Assembly (NCBI GenBank): GCA_963751775.1
Contig: CAVVVW010000028.1
Span: 186,001 to 250,000, forward strand
Source: CADEEN01 sp963751775
GTDB lineage: Bacteria; Pseudomonadota; Gammaproteobacteria; Burkholderiales; Burkholderiaceae_C
Length of the DNA: 64,000 nt
Reading direction: 5' to 3'
A program made the position numbers and the translations under genes. Positions 30,012 to 38,357 of the stretch are shown piece after piece. Under the pieces are notes generated by a model. The model was given only the letters and a program-made list of their open reading frames with translations, was not told the DNA's origin and ran no database searches. Position 1 is the first letter of the stretch; each line of letters begins with the position of its first letter.

Positions 30012-30062
30012 TGTATTGATTGGCTGTTGCAAGATAAACTGGCCGTGTATTGATTGACTGTT
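30012..30062. promoter_or_regulatory. Direct repeat pair, putative LysR binding region
   Basis: TGTATTGATTGGCTGTT at 30012-30028 and TGTATTGATTGACTGTT at 30046-30062 match at 16 of 17 positions with a 34-bp period. They lie in an AT-rich patch between the divergent LysR and NADP-oxidoreductase genes, 15 bp before the LysR ATG. This is strong for a regulator site; the identity of the binding protein is inferred from position. Confidence 0.6.
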
Positions 30063-30077
30063 CCATTTTTCTATCCA

Positions 30078-30977
30078 ATGGATAAATTCCAGGCGATGCG
30101 CAGCTTCGTGGCCGTGGTCGACGCCGGCAGCTTCGTGCGCGCCGCCGAGGCCTTGTCGGTGTCGAAGGCCGCTGTGTCGCGCTACGTCAGCGAGCTGGAA
30201 GCGCGCCTGGGCGTGCGCCTGCTGCAGCGCACGACGCGGCGCCTGTCGCTGACCGCCGAAGGCGAGGTCTTCCACGCCCGCTGCCAGACGCTGCTGGCCG
30301 ACGTCGACGAGGCCGAGGCCGAGATCACCTCGCGCAGCGGCGATGCGCGCGGCCTGCTGAAGGTCAACGTGCCGGTGAGCTTCGGCATCCTGCACCTGGC
30401 GCCGCTGTGGGGCGAGTTCATGAAGCGCCAGCCCAACGTGTCGTTCGATGTGACGCTCGCCGACCGCGTGGTCGACCTGGTCGAGGAAGGCTACGACCTC
30501 GCCGTGCGCATCGCGCGCCTGCCGAGCTCGACCCTGATCAGCCGCAAGCTCTCGGCCACGCGCCTGGTGGTCTGCGCGTCACCGAAGTACCTCAAGCGCG
30601 CCGGCACGCCGAAGGCGCCGCAGGACCTGGCGCGGCACACGGTGCTGGCCTACAGCCTGCTGGCCGGCGGCGACGAATGGCACTTCGACGGCCCCGACGG
30701 GCCGGTGAGCGTGAAGACCGCGCCCTGCCTGCGCACCAACAGCGGCGACACCTGCCGCGCCGCGGCCCTGAATCACCAGGGCGTCGTGATGCAGCCCAGC
30801 TTCATGGTCAGCGCCGACCTCGCTGCCGGCTCGCTGGTCGAGCTGATGCCACGCTACCGCGGCATCGAACTCGGCATCTACGCGGTGTACCCGACGCGCA
30901 AGCACGTGGCGCCGAAAGTGCGCCTGCTGATCGACTTCCTGGCCGAGTCGTTCAGAAGGCCGAAGTGGGCGGACTGA
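30078..30977 (+). CDS. LysR-family transcriptional regulator
   Basis: 299 residues with an intact frame. The N-terminal winged helix is typical: MRSFVAVVDAGSFVRAAEAL, VSKAAVSRYVSELEARLGVR, LLQRTTRRLSLTAEG. The effector domain follows (LADRVVDLVEEGYDLAVRIA), resembling the YafC/AaeR-like branch that controls small oxidoreductases. Start 30078 (MDKFQAMRSF) is the family start. Its 3' end overlaps the convergent iolB gene by 26 bp. The likely targets are the divergent NADP oxidoreductase and DoxX genes. Confidence 0.92.
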   Translation: MDKFQAMRSFVAVVDAGSFVRAAEALSVSKAAVSRYVSELEARLGVRLLQRTTRRLSLTAEGEVFHARCQTLLADVDEAEAEITSRSGDARGLLKVNVPVSFGILHLAPLWGEFMKRQPNVSFDVTLADRVVDLVEEGYDLAVRIARLPSSTLISRKLSATRLVVCASPKYLKRAGTPKAPQDLARHTVLAYSLLAGGDEWHFDGPDGPVSVKTAPCLRTNSGDTCRAAALNHQGVVMQPSFMVSADLAAGSLVELMPRYRGIELGIYAVYPTRKHVAPKVRLLIDFLAESFRRPKWAD

Positions 30978-31773
30978 GCATCCACTCGTGCGCCGGGTCG
31001 TTGCGGAAGACCCAGAGGCGGTTCGGCCCGGCCATCACGTTGAGGTAGTACAGGTCGTAGCCGTGCGGCGCGACGACCGGGTGGTAGCCGCGCGGCACCA
31101 GCACCACGTCGTGGTCCTCCACCGCCATCGCCTCGTCGAGGCTGCGGTCGTCGGTGTAGACGCGCTGGAAGGCGAAGCCCTGCGCCGGATCGAGGCGGTG
31201 GTAATAGGTCTCTTCGAGCTGGGTTTCGGCCGGCGGCGCTTCGCTGTCGTGCTTGTGCGGCGGGTAGCTCGACGAGTGCCCGGCCGGCGTGCGCACTTCC
31301 ACCACCAGCAGGTGCGCGGCGGTCGGGTCGTCGTGCGGCAGGATGTCGCAGATGTAGCGCGTGTTGCTGCCCTGGCCGCGCTTGCTGCGGCGCATCGCCA
31401 GCGGATCGAGCAGGCGCACCGCGCGCGGCTTCGCGTCGCAGGGGGCGCTGCACAGCGCCACTTCGGCCGGCCCGTCGGCCATGATCGTCACGTCGTGGTT
31501 TGCCGGCACGTACAGCGCGGCGGGGGCCACGTCGTCGAAGACGCTGTCGCGGCTGCCGAGTTCGTCGAAGCTCTGGCCGCCGGCCGTGACGTCGACGTTG
31601 CCGGCCAGCACCACGATGCACAGCTCGCGGCTGCCGGTGTTCAGGCGCTCGCTGTCGCCGGCGGCCAGGCGCAGCGCGCGAAAGCCGACATGCGTCCAGC
31701 CGGCGCTTTGCGGCGTCACGCTGACGATTTCGCGGCCCTCGCGCCGCGCCTTGACGAGCAAGCGGCTGGTCAT
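30952..31773 (-). CDS. iolB: 5-deoxy-glucuronate isomerase (IolB), in frame with IolE
   Basis: 273 residues from ATG 31773. Cupin enzyme that isomerises 5-deoxy-glucuronate to 2-deoxy-5-keto-gluconate in myo-inositol breakdown. Recognised by HVGFRALRLAAGDSERLNTG, the metal motif in SSSYPPHKHDSEAPP, LEETYYHRLDPAQGFAFQRV and VPRGYHPVVAPHGYDLYYLN. GAGGGA lies 8 bases before the ATG, so it can start independently. There is no stop between it and iolE in the given sequence, so a 578-residue fusion is also possible. It is the last gene of the iolC-D-E-B string. Confidence 0.88.
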   Translation of the reverse strand: MTSRLLVKARREGREIVSVTPQSAGWTHVGFRALRLAAGDSERLNTGSRELCIVVLAGNVDVTAGGQSFDELGSRDSVFDDVAPAALYVPANHDVTIMADGPAEVALCSAPCDAKPRAVRLLDPLAMRRSKRGQGSNTRYICDILPHDDPTAAHLLVVEVRTPAGHSSSYPPHKHDSEAPPAETQLEETYYHRLDPAQGFAFQRVYTDDRSLDEAMAVEDHDVVLVPRGYHPVVAPHGYDLYYLNVMAGPNRLWVFRNDPAHEWMLSPPTSAF

Positions 31774-32688
31774 CTGGCAGTCCCTCGCGTTCAGGCCGTC
31801 GACGATGCGACGCAGCGTCTGGTAGCCCTTCTTGGCGTAGACGTAGCTCGGCGCCACCGCCGGGTCCTGCTCGGCCTCGACGACCAGCCAGCCCTGGTAG
31901 CCGCCGGCGTGCAGCGCGCCCAGCACCGCGTCGTAGTCGATCACGCCGTCGCCCGGCACCGTGAAGGCGCCGGCGAGCACCGATTGCAGGAAGCTCCAGC
32001 CGTCGTTGCGCGCCTTGGCGATCAAGGCCGGCCGCACATCCTTGCAATGCACGTGCACGACGCGCGCGACATGTTTCTTCAGCAGTGGCACCGGATCGGC
32101 GGCGCCGCCGAAGTAGGCGTGGCCGGTGTCGAACAGCAGGCCGACCTTGGCCGGGTCGGTGAGCGCCATCAGCCGGTCGACGTCGGCCGGCGATTCGACA
32201 TAGGCGCCCATGTGGTGGTGGTAGGCCAGCGTGATGCCGTAGCGCGACTGCAGGTGCGCGCCGAAGGCGTTCAGCCGCTCGGCGTAACCCTGCCACGCGG
32301 CGTCGCTGGCGAATCGCGGGCGCTGCGAGACCGGGGTGTCGATCTGGCCCTGCACCGAGCCGGCGACCTCGCCATAGACCACGACCTTGACGCCGTTGTA
32401 GCGCAGCTTTTCCATGTGCGCGGGGCAGCGCTCGATCTCCGCGGCCAGCGTCGATTCGGCCAACTCGCCCGAGTACCAGCCCGAGACGCAGGCCAGGCCG
32501 AATTGATCGAGCTTGGCCTTCAGGCCCGGCCCGTCCTTGGGGAACTTGTTGCCCAGCTCGAAGCCGGCGTAGCCGATCTCCTTGCCCTCGGCCAGCGCCG
32601 TCTCGAGCGGCGTTTCGCCGCCGAGCGAGGGCAGGTCGTCGTTCATCCACGACAGCGGATTGACCCCGATGCGTACGTTCCAGCTCAT
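31774..32688 (-). CDS. iolE: Inosose dehydratase (IolE), reads through into IolB
   Basis: About 305 residues of TIM-barrel enzyme converting 2-keto-myo-inositol to 3D-trihydroxycyclohexane dione. Family features: MSWNVRIGVNPLSWMNDDLP at the N-terminus, YAGFELGNKFPKDG, AYHHHMGAYVESPADVDRLM, LLFDTGHAYFGGAADPVPLL, HVHCKDVRP and GWLVVEAEQDPAVAPSYVY. The ATG overlaps the iolD stop (TGATG). In the sequence as given, the frame continues without a stop into iolB. Removing one base in the last codons would produce TGA at 31791-31793, 17 bases before the iolB ATG. Confidence 0.9.
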
Positions 32689-34586
32689 CACCCGTTCTCC
32701 CTCTCGTTCACAGGCGCTGGCGCGCCTTGCCCTGCCGATAGGCGCTCGCGCGCGGATGCCACCTCGGCGCGCGCGGACACCTCGGGGATCGCCACTTCCC
32801 ACCAGGCGCCGCCGTCTTCGGTGGTGCGCCACGGCGAGGTGTCGATCACGATCACCTGCGTGCGCGCTGCCGCGCGCGCGCGCTGCATCGCGCTCTTCAG
32901 CTCGGCCACGTCGGCCACATGGCAGGCTTCGGCGCCCAGGCTGCGTGCGTGGGCGGCGAAGTCGATGCGCAGGTCGATGCCGCCCGGCAGCGTGCAGTCT
33001 TCGAGCAGGTTGTTGAAGCGCGGGCTGCCCGACGCCAGCTGCAGGCGCTGGATGCAGCCGTAGCCGCGGTTGTCGAGCACGACGACGATCAGCTTCAGAC
33101 CCAGCATCACCGAGGTCGCGAGCTCGGAGTTGAGCATCAGGTAGGAGCCGTCGCCGAGCATGACGATGACTTCGCACTCGCGGCCGCGCCTGCTTCACGC
33201 CCAGGCCGCCGGCGATCTCGTAGCCCATGCACGAGTAGCCGTACTCGACGTGGTAGCCGCCGGCATGCGCGCTGCGCCAGAGCTTGTGCAGCTCGGCCGG
33301 CAGGGTGCCGGCGGCGCAGACGACGATGTCGTGGCTCGCGCTGGCCGCGGCATCGCTCGCCGAATCGCGCACCGCGCCGATGACTTCGGCGTCGTAGGGC
33401 AGCTCGCCTTTCGGTGGGTCGCCCGTCAGTACGGTGACGCGCTCGTTCCAGTCCAGCGCCAAGGCCTTGGCCCGCGTCGTCCACGCCGCATCGGCATGCC
33501 AGCCGGCGAGCGCCGCGCCGAGCTGCTGCAGCGCGCTGCGCGCGTCGGCCACCAGCGCGACGCTGCCCCGCTTGCCGGCGTCGAGCGGCTGCACGTTGAT
33601 GGCCAGGCGCCGGGCGTCGGCGGCGAACAGCGCGTGCGAGCCGGTGATGAAATCCTGCAGCCGCGTGCCGACGGCGATCACGACATCGGCTTCGCGCGCC
33701 AGCGCATTGGCCGACGGCGCGCCGGTGACGCCGACCGCGCCGACGTTGAGCGCGTCGTTCCAGGCCAGACTGCCCTTGCCGGCCTGGGTTTCGGCCACCG
33801 GCACGCCATGCGCGCGCGCGAAGGCGGCCAGCGCGGCACCGGCCTGGCTGTAGAGCACGCCGCCGCCGGCAATGACCAGCGGCCGCCTGGCGCTGCGCAA
33901 CAGCGCGGTCGCGGCTTCGAGTTCGCGCGCGTCGGGGCCGGGCCGGCGAATGCGCAGCACGGCCGGCGCGAGGAACGAGCGCGGGCAATCGAAGGCCATG
34001 GTCTGCACGTCCTGCGGCAGCGCCAGGCAGACCGGGCCGCAGGTTGCGGGGTCGGTCATGACCGCGATCGCCCGCGGCAGCGCGGTGAGGATCTGCTCGG
34101 GCCTGGTCAAGCGGTCGAAGTAGCGCACCAGCGGGCGGAAGGCGTCGTTGGCGCTGATGTCGCCGGCGGCGAAATCCTCCACCTGCTGCAGCACCGGGTC
34201 GGGCGCGCGCGAGGCGAACACGTCGCCCGGCAGCAGCAGCAGCGGCAGGCGGTTCACATGCGCCAGCGCCGCGGCGGTCAGCAGGTTGGTGGCGCCGGGC
34301 CCGATCGAGGTCGTGACGGCCATGATGCGCTGGCGGAAGTTCGCCTTCGCGAAGGCGATCGCGGCATGCGCCATCGCCTGCTCGTTGTGGGCCCGCCATG
34401 TCGGCAGCGCCGTCGCGGTGCGCGGCCAGCGCCTCGCCCAGCCCGGCCACGTTGCCGTGGCCGAAGATGGCCCACACGCCGGCGCAATAGGGCACGCGTG
34501 TTGCCGTCGCCCTGCTCGATGCGCAGCGCGGCCAGGTGCGCGACCAGCGCCTGCGCCATGGTCAGGCGAACGGTGTCTTGGCTCAT
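32688..34586 (-). CDS. iolD: 3D-(3,5/4)-trihydroxycyclohexane-1,2-dione hydrolase (IolD; three frameshifts)
   Basis: About 631 residues after removing single bases near 34510, 34400 and 33185. Thiamine-diphosphate enzyme that opens the inositol-derived ring to 5-deoxy-glucuronate. Visible: RLTMAQALVAHLAALRIEQ, GVWAIFGHGNVAGLGEAL, SIGPGATNLLTAAALAHVNR, LLLLPGDVFASR, and the ThDP motif region MLGDGSYLMLNSELATSVML followed by LDNRGYGCIQRLQLASG. Start 34586 overlaps the iolC stop (ATGA). Second gene of the operon. Confidence 0.9.
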
Positions 34587-36521
34587 GACGACCCCCTTGT
34601 CTGCCGCCAGGCGTCGACCAGCCGGCCGAAGCGCTCGGCCACCTGCTTGATCAGCGTGGCATCGTCGATGCGGCCCGCCAACCAGTCGCGGCTGGCCTCG
34701 CCCCAGATCGTGCGGCCGACCATGAAGCCCTTGACGACGGGGTGCGTGGCCTGTGCGAAGCCGGCCACCAATTCGTCGAAGGGTTGGTTCAGTCCCAGCA
34801 CGACGGCGCCGCGGCACTGCGCGTCGCGTTCGGCGATGAGCGCGGCCAGCGCCGCCCACGACGCGCTGGCCATCGGCGCCAGTTTCCACCACTCGGGTTT
34901 GAGGCCGAGGTTGTAGAAGCGCTTGACCGCGCGCAGCACCGCGGCGTCGGCGCCACCCGGCGCCAGCATCGACGGCGGCGGGATGACTTCGAGCAGCAGT
35001 TCGTGGCCGCTGGCGCGCGTGGCCTCCCACAACTCGAGCAGGCGCTCTTCCTGCGCCACGCGCAGCTCGGCGGCGTCGTCGGGGTGGTAATGCACCAGGC
35101 ACTTGACGACCTGCTCGCGCGGCCAGGCAATCAGCGTCGTGGCCAGCGAGCGCGTGCCGTCGAAGGCCAGCGGCCGCGAGCCCGGCAGCTCGACCGGGCG
35201 GCCGACCCACCAGCCGCGGCCGGTCGCGGCGTTCAGCGTGTCGCTGCCGTAGCGGCCGTCGATCAGCACACCGAGCGCGGCCGTCCAGCCCGCGATCGCG
35301 GCCGGTGGCCTCGGCCGCGCGCAGCAGCAGCTGCTTCAAGGCCGTGATGCGCGCCAACGGCGCGCCGGCGGCCTGCGCCATCTCGACGAACTGGCTGCGG
35401 TGGTCGAAGGCCATCACGTTCAGCTCGGGCCAGGCCGGCCGCGGCGCCGTCGTGCGGTGCAGGTGCGCGAGCAGCGGGTCGGCGTCGACCTTGGGCAGGC
35501 GCTGGCCGCTGAACCAATGCGCCAGTTCGGCCGGCGTGGGCATCGCCGGTGCGCAGGCGTGGCGCGAGACGACGATGGCGCCGCAGGCGTTGGCGATGCG
35601 GGCGGCGCCGAGAAAATCCTCGCCGCGCAGAAAGCCGCTCATCAGGCCGGCGGCGAAGGCGTCGCCGGCGCCGAGCACGTTGAGCACTTCGATGCGCTCG
35701 CCGACCGCGGTCGGCGCGTCTTCCAGCCGCGCGGGCACCGCGCCGTCGATGAAGCAGCAGCCCTTGGCGCCGAGCTTGACCACCAGCGCCGCGCCGCTCA
35801 CCTCGCGCACGCGGCGCAGGCAAGCCAGCAGGTCGCCGGCCACGCCGCCGGCGATCATGAACTCCTCCTCGGTGCCGATCAGCAGATCGAACTGCGGCAG
35901 CACCTCCTGCAGCCTGGCGGTGACCGCCGCGTCGGCGACATAGCGGTTGGCGCCTTCGCCGCGCTTGGTCAGGCCCCACAGCACCGGCCGGTAGTCGATG
36001 TCGAGCACGCGCACCACGCCGTGCCGTCCGGCGTGGCCGAGCGCGGCGAGCGAGGCCGCGCGCACCGTCGGCGTCGACAGGTGCGTGCCGGTGATCAGCA
36101 ACGCGCGGCAGCCGGCGATGAAGTCCTCGCCGATCGCCGCGGCGTCGACGGCCATGTCGGCGCAGTTCTCGCGCACGAACAGCAGCGGGAAGGTGTCGCG
36201 GTCCTTCAGGCCCAGCAGCACCAGGCCGGTCAGGCGCTCGGGGTCGACCTGCACCTGGCTGGTGTCGCAACCCTCGCGTTGCAGCGTCTCGAGCAGGAAG
36301 CGCCCCATCTGCTCGTCGCCGACACGCGAGATCATCGCCGCGCGCAGGCCCAGCCGGGCCACGCCGAAGGCGATGTTGGCCGAGCTGCCGCCGAGGTACT
36401 TGGCAAAACTGGCGACATCCTCCAGCCGCGAGCCGACCTGCTGGGCGTAGAGGTCGACGGCCAGGCGACCGAGGCAGGCCAGGTCGAAGCGGCGGGGCCC
36501 GGGAAATCGCAGACTGCTCAC
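34583..36521 (-). CDS. iolC: 5-dehydro-2-deoxygluconokinase with C-terminal DUF2090 aldolase-like domain (IolC; one frameshift)
   Basis: About 645 residues after removing one base near 35290. The first 330 residues are a PfkB sugar kinase: CLGRLAVDLYAQQVGSRLED, YLGGSSANIAFGVARLGL, and the catalytic GAGDAFAAGLMSGFL. The C-terminal half is DUF2090 (MAFDHRSQFVEMA, FYNLGLKPEWWKLAP, FMVGRTIWGEASRDWLAG), an aldolase-fold domain often fused to IolC in proteobacteria and possibly the next pathway step. The start is GTG at 36521 with TAGGAG upstream. First gene of iolC-D-E-B. A degraded ABC permease end lies 31 bp upstream. Confidence 0.9.
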
Positions 36522-36552
36522 GCGAAAACTCCTAGTAGCAGGAACGGCGGCG

Positions 36553-36690
36553 CTACTTCATGGAGCCCAGCGTCAGCGCCTGCACGATCAAGCGCTGGCC
36601 GAACACCGTCAGCACCTTGCCGAATGGTAGCCAGGATCGGCCCCTCCGCCGTCCGTCCATGCTGGATTTCGCCGTCCGCCACGAACTTGG
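36553..36690 (-). pseudogene. Remnant of a carbohydrate ABC permease C-terminus (copy A)
   Basis: Minus-strand reading gives DGEIQHGRTAEGPILATI, a frame break near 36625, then LTVFGQRLIVQALTLGSMK and a stop at 36553. This is the C-terminal end of a MalG/UgpE-type sugar ABC permease. No membrane-segment coding sequence extends upstream. It is homologous to the remnant at 43003-43230, and it sits immediately before iolC, where inositol operons often carry their ABC importer. Confidence 0.65.
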
Positions 36691-37044
36691 CCGCCGCCGC
36701 GGCCAGCGCCGCATGCGCCTGCGGCGCCCGGTCGAGCGCGTGGCTGCGGTCGTCGATGCAGCGTCGCGACGCCATGGCGCAAGAAGAGTTTGAGGTCCGC
36801 ACGCCGGACTTGTCGAAAGACGGTGCGGCCGATCGTCGTGAAGGCGAGGCACGCCGTGGGCACGTAACCGTGCCGCGGCATGCCGATCGGATCTGTCATG
36901 AACACCAATTTCCCCTGCACCTATGGGGGCAACGCTCCGTCCATAGACTGCTTGCCGAGTGGAGGAACTCTCCGGTGCCCGCACGGCCCGCCACTGCGCG
37001 GCTGCGGGTTACGCCATGTCCACGCCATTGAAGAGGCCGCTTCC
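36691..37044. other. Unassigned spacer between permease remnant and RND operon
   Basis: About 350 bp with no gene that can be supported. Short open frames exist on both strands but none matches a family; one minus-strand frame (HALDRAPQAHAAL) is faintly like the end of quinone oxidoreductases. The half nearest the RND operon is less GC-rich and contains CCCCTGCACCTATGGGGG (36913-36930), a small inverted repeat that could be an operator for the pump genes. Confidence 0.4.
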
Positions 37045-38325
37045 ATGCACAAGTCCGACCGCCACCGCCCGCTCCACAACGCTGCACCGACGGTCCGCGG
37101 TGTGGCGCTGCACATCGCCATCGTGGTGGCCTGCCTGGCCGCCGCATCGATCACCCTGATCGGTTGCGGGCCCGAGGTCTCGCACGCGCAAGGCGCGTCG
37201 GGCGGCCCGCCGCCGGCTGCCGTGGCCGTCGTGTCGCTGGCCGCCACCACGCTGGCGATGAACTACGAATATGTCGGCCAGACGGCCGGCTCACGCGACG
37301 TGGAGGTGCGCGCCCGCGTGGCAGGCATTCTGCTCAGGCGCAACTTCACCGAGGGCGGCACGGTGCGCAAGGGGCAATCGCTGTACAGCCTCGACCCGGC
37401 GCCGTTCCAGGTCGCGTTGAACCGCGCCGACGCCGACGTGGCTTCGGCCGAGGCCAAGCTCGCGCAAACCACACGCACCCTCAACCGCTTGAAACCGCTG
37501 TGGGACGCACGCGCGGTGAGCCAGCGCGAATACGACGATGCCGCGTCGGCCGAGCAGGTGGCGCGTGCCGATCTCAAAGGCGCGCAGGCGCGCCGCGACG
37601 AGGCGGCGTTGAACCTGGATTACACCAAGGTCGAGGCGCCGCTGTCGGGGGCCGCCGGCCGCTCGCAGGTGAGCGAGGGCACGCTGGTGGCCGGGCCCGG
37701 CACGCTGCTGACCACGCTGACGCAGACCGACCCGGTGAAGGTGCGTTTCGGCATCGCCGACACCGACCAGATGAAGTGGCGCGCCGAAGTCGCTGCCGGC
37801 CAGCTCAAGCTGCCGGCGCACGAGGCGTTCACGGTGGAGGTGAAGCTGGCCGACGGCAGCGTGTACCCGCGCAAGGGCAAGCTGCTGTTCAGCGACACGC
37901 GGGTCTCGGGCAACACCGGCACGGTGGAAGCCGAGGCGGAGGTCCCCAACCCCGACGGCGTGTTGAAGCCGGGCCAGTTCGTGCGCGTGCGGCTCACTGG
38001 CGCGACCAAGCCGCAGGCGCTGCTGGTGCCGTCGCGCGCCGTGCTCGAAGGGCCGCAGGGCAAGTTCGTCTACATCGCGGCCGACGGCAAGGCGATGCCG
38101 CGACCGGTGCAGGTGGGTGACCAGATCGGCGACCAGTGGATCGTCACCAGCGGCCTGGCGGCCGGCGACGCGGTGATCGTCGACGGCATGGCGCGCATCT
38201 TCTTCCCCGGCGCGCCGATCCAGATAACGCAGGCGCCTGCCACGGCGGCCAGTGCGGCGGGTGGTGCCGCGGGCGGTGCGCCGGGCGCTGCCCCCGCGCC
38301 GGCGGCCAAGGCCGCCTCGAAGTAG
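37045..38325 (+). CDS. RND efflux periplasmic adaptor subunit (MFP, AcrA/MexA type)
   Basis: 426 residues. Membrane-fusion protein linking the inner-membrane pump to the outer-membrane channel. The N-terminal signal ends in a lipobox-like LIGC (Cys near residue 42), so it is probably a lipoprotein. Then come a barrel-sandwich/lipoyl half-motif (VEVRARVAGILLRRNFTEGG), a helical hairpin (ALNRADADVASAEAKLAQTT), and the second lipoyl half with LDYTKVEAPLSGAAGRSQVS. The C-terminal tail is Ala/Pro/Gly-rich. Start 37045 is chosen because upstream in-frame codons lack a signal sequence. First gene of a three-gene efflux operon. Confidence 0.92.
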   Translation: MHKSDRHRPLHNAAPTVRGVALHIAIVVACLAAASITLIGCGPEVSHAQGASGGPPPAAVAVVSLAATTLAMNYEYVGQTAGSRDVEVRARVAGILLRRNFTEGGTVRKGQSLYSLDPAPFQVALNRADADVASAEAKLAQTTRTLNRLKPLWDARAVSQREYDDAASAEQVARADLKGAQARRDEAALNLDYTKVEAPLSGAAGRSQVSEGTLVAGPGTLLTTLTQTDPVKVRFGIADTDQMKWRAEVAAGQLKLPAHEAFTVEVKLADGSVYPRKGKLLFSDTRVSGNTGTVEAEAEVPNPDGVLKPGQFVRVRLTGATKPQALLVPSRAVLEGPQGKFVYIAADGKAMPRPVQVGDQIGDQWIVTSGLAAGDAVIVDGMARIFFPGAPIQITQAPATAASAAGGAAGGAPGAAPAPAAKAASK

Positions 38326-38357
38326 TCGATCGCCCAAAAGACACAAGGAGAGCACGC

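Noticed and set aside
30952..34374. A single 1140-residue IolD-IolE-IolB protein
   Set aside because: The iolD part of this frame is broken by +1 shifts at both ends (near 34400 and 33185) and iolE has its own overlapping ATG. The long frame is a product of inserted bases.
36700..36880. A quinone oxidoreductase 3' fragment on the minus strand
   Set aside because: Only a weak match (ALDRAPQAHAAL) in one short frame, with no supporting motifs around it.
36913..36930. A MerR-type operator before the efflux operon
   Set aside because: A small inverted repeat exists, but no MerR-family regulator gene or spaced -35/-10 pair is present nearby.
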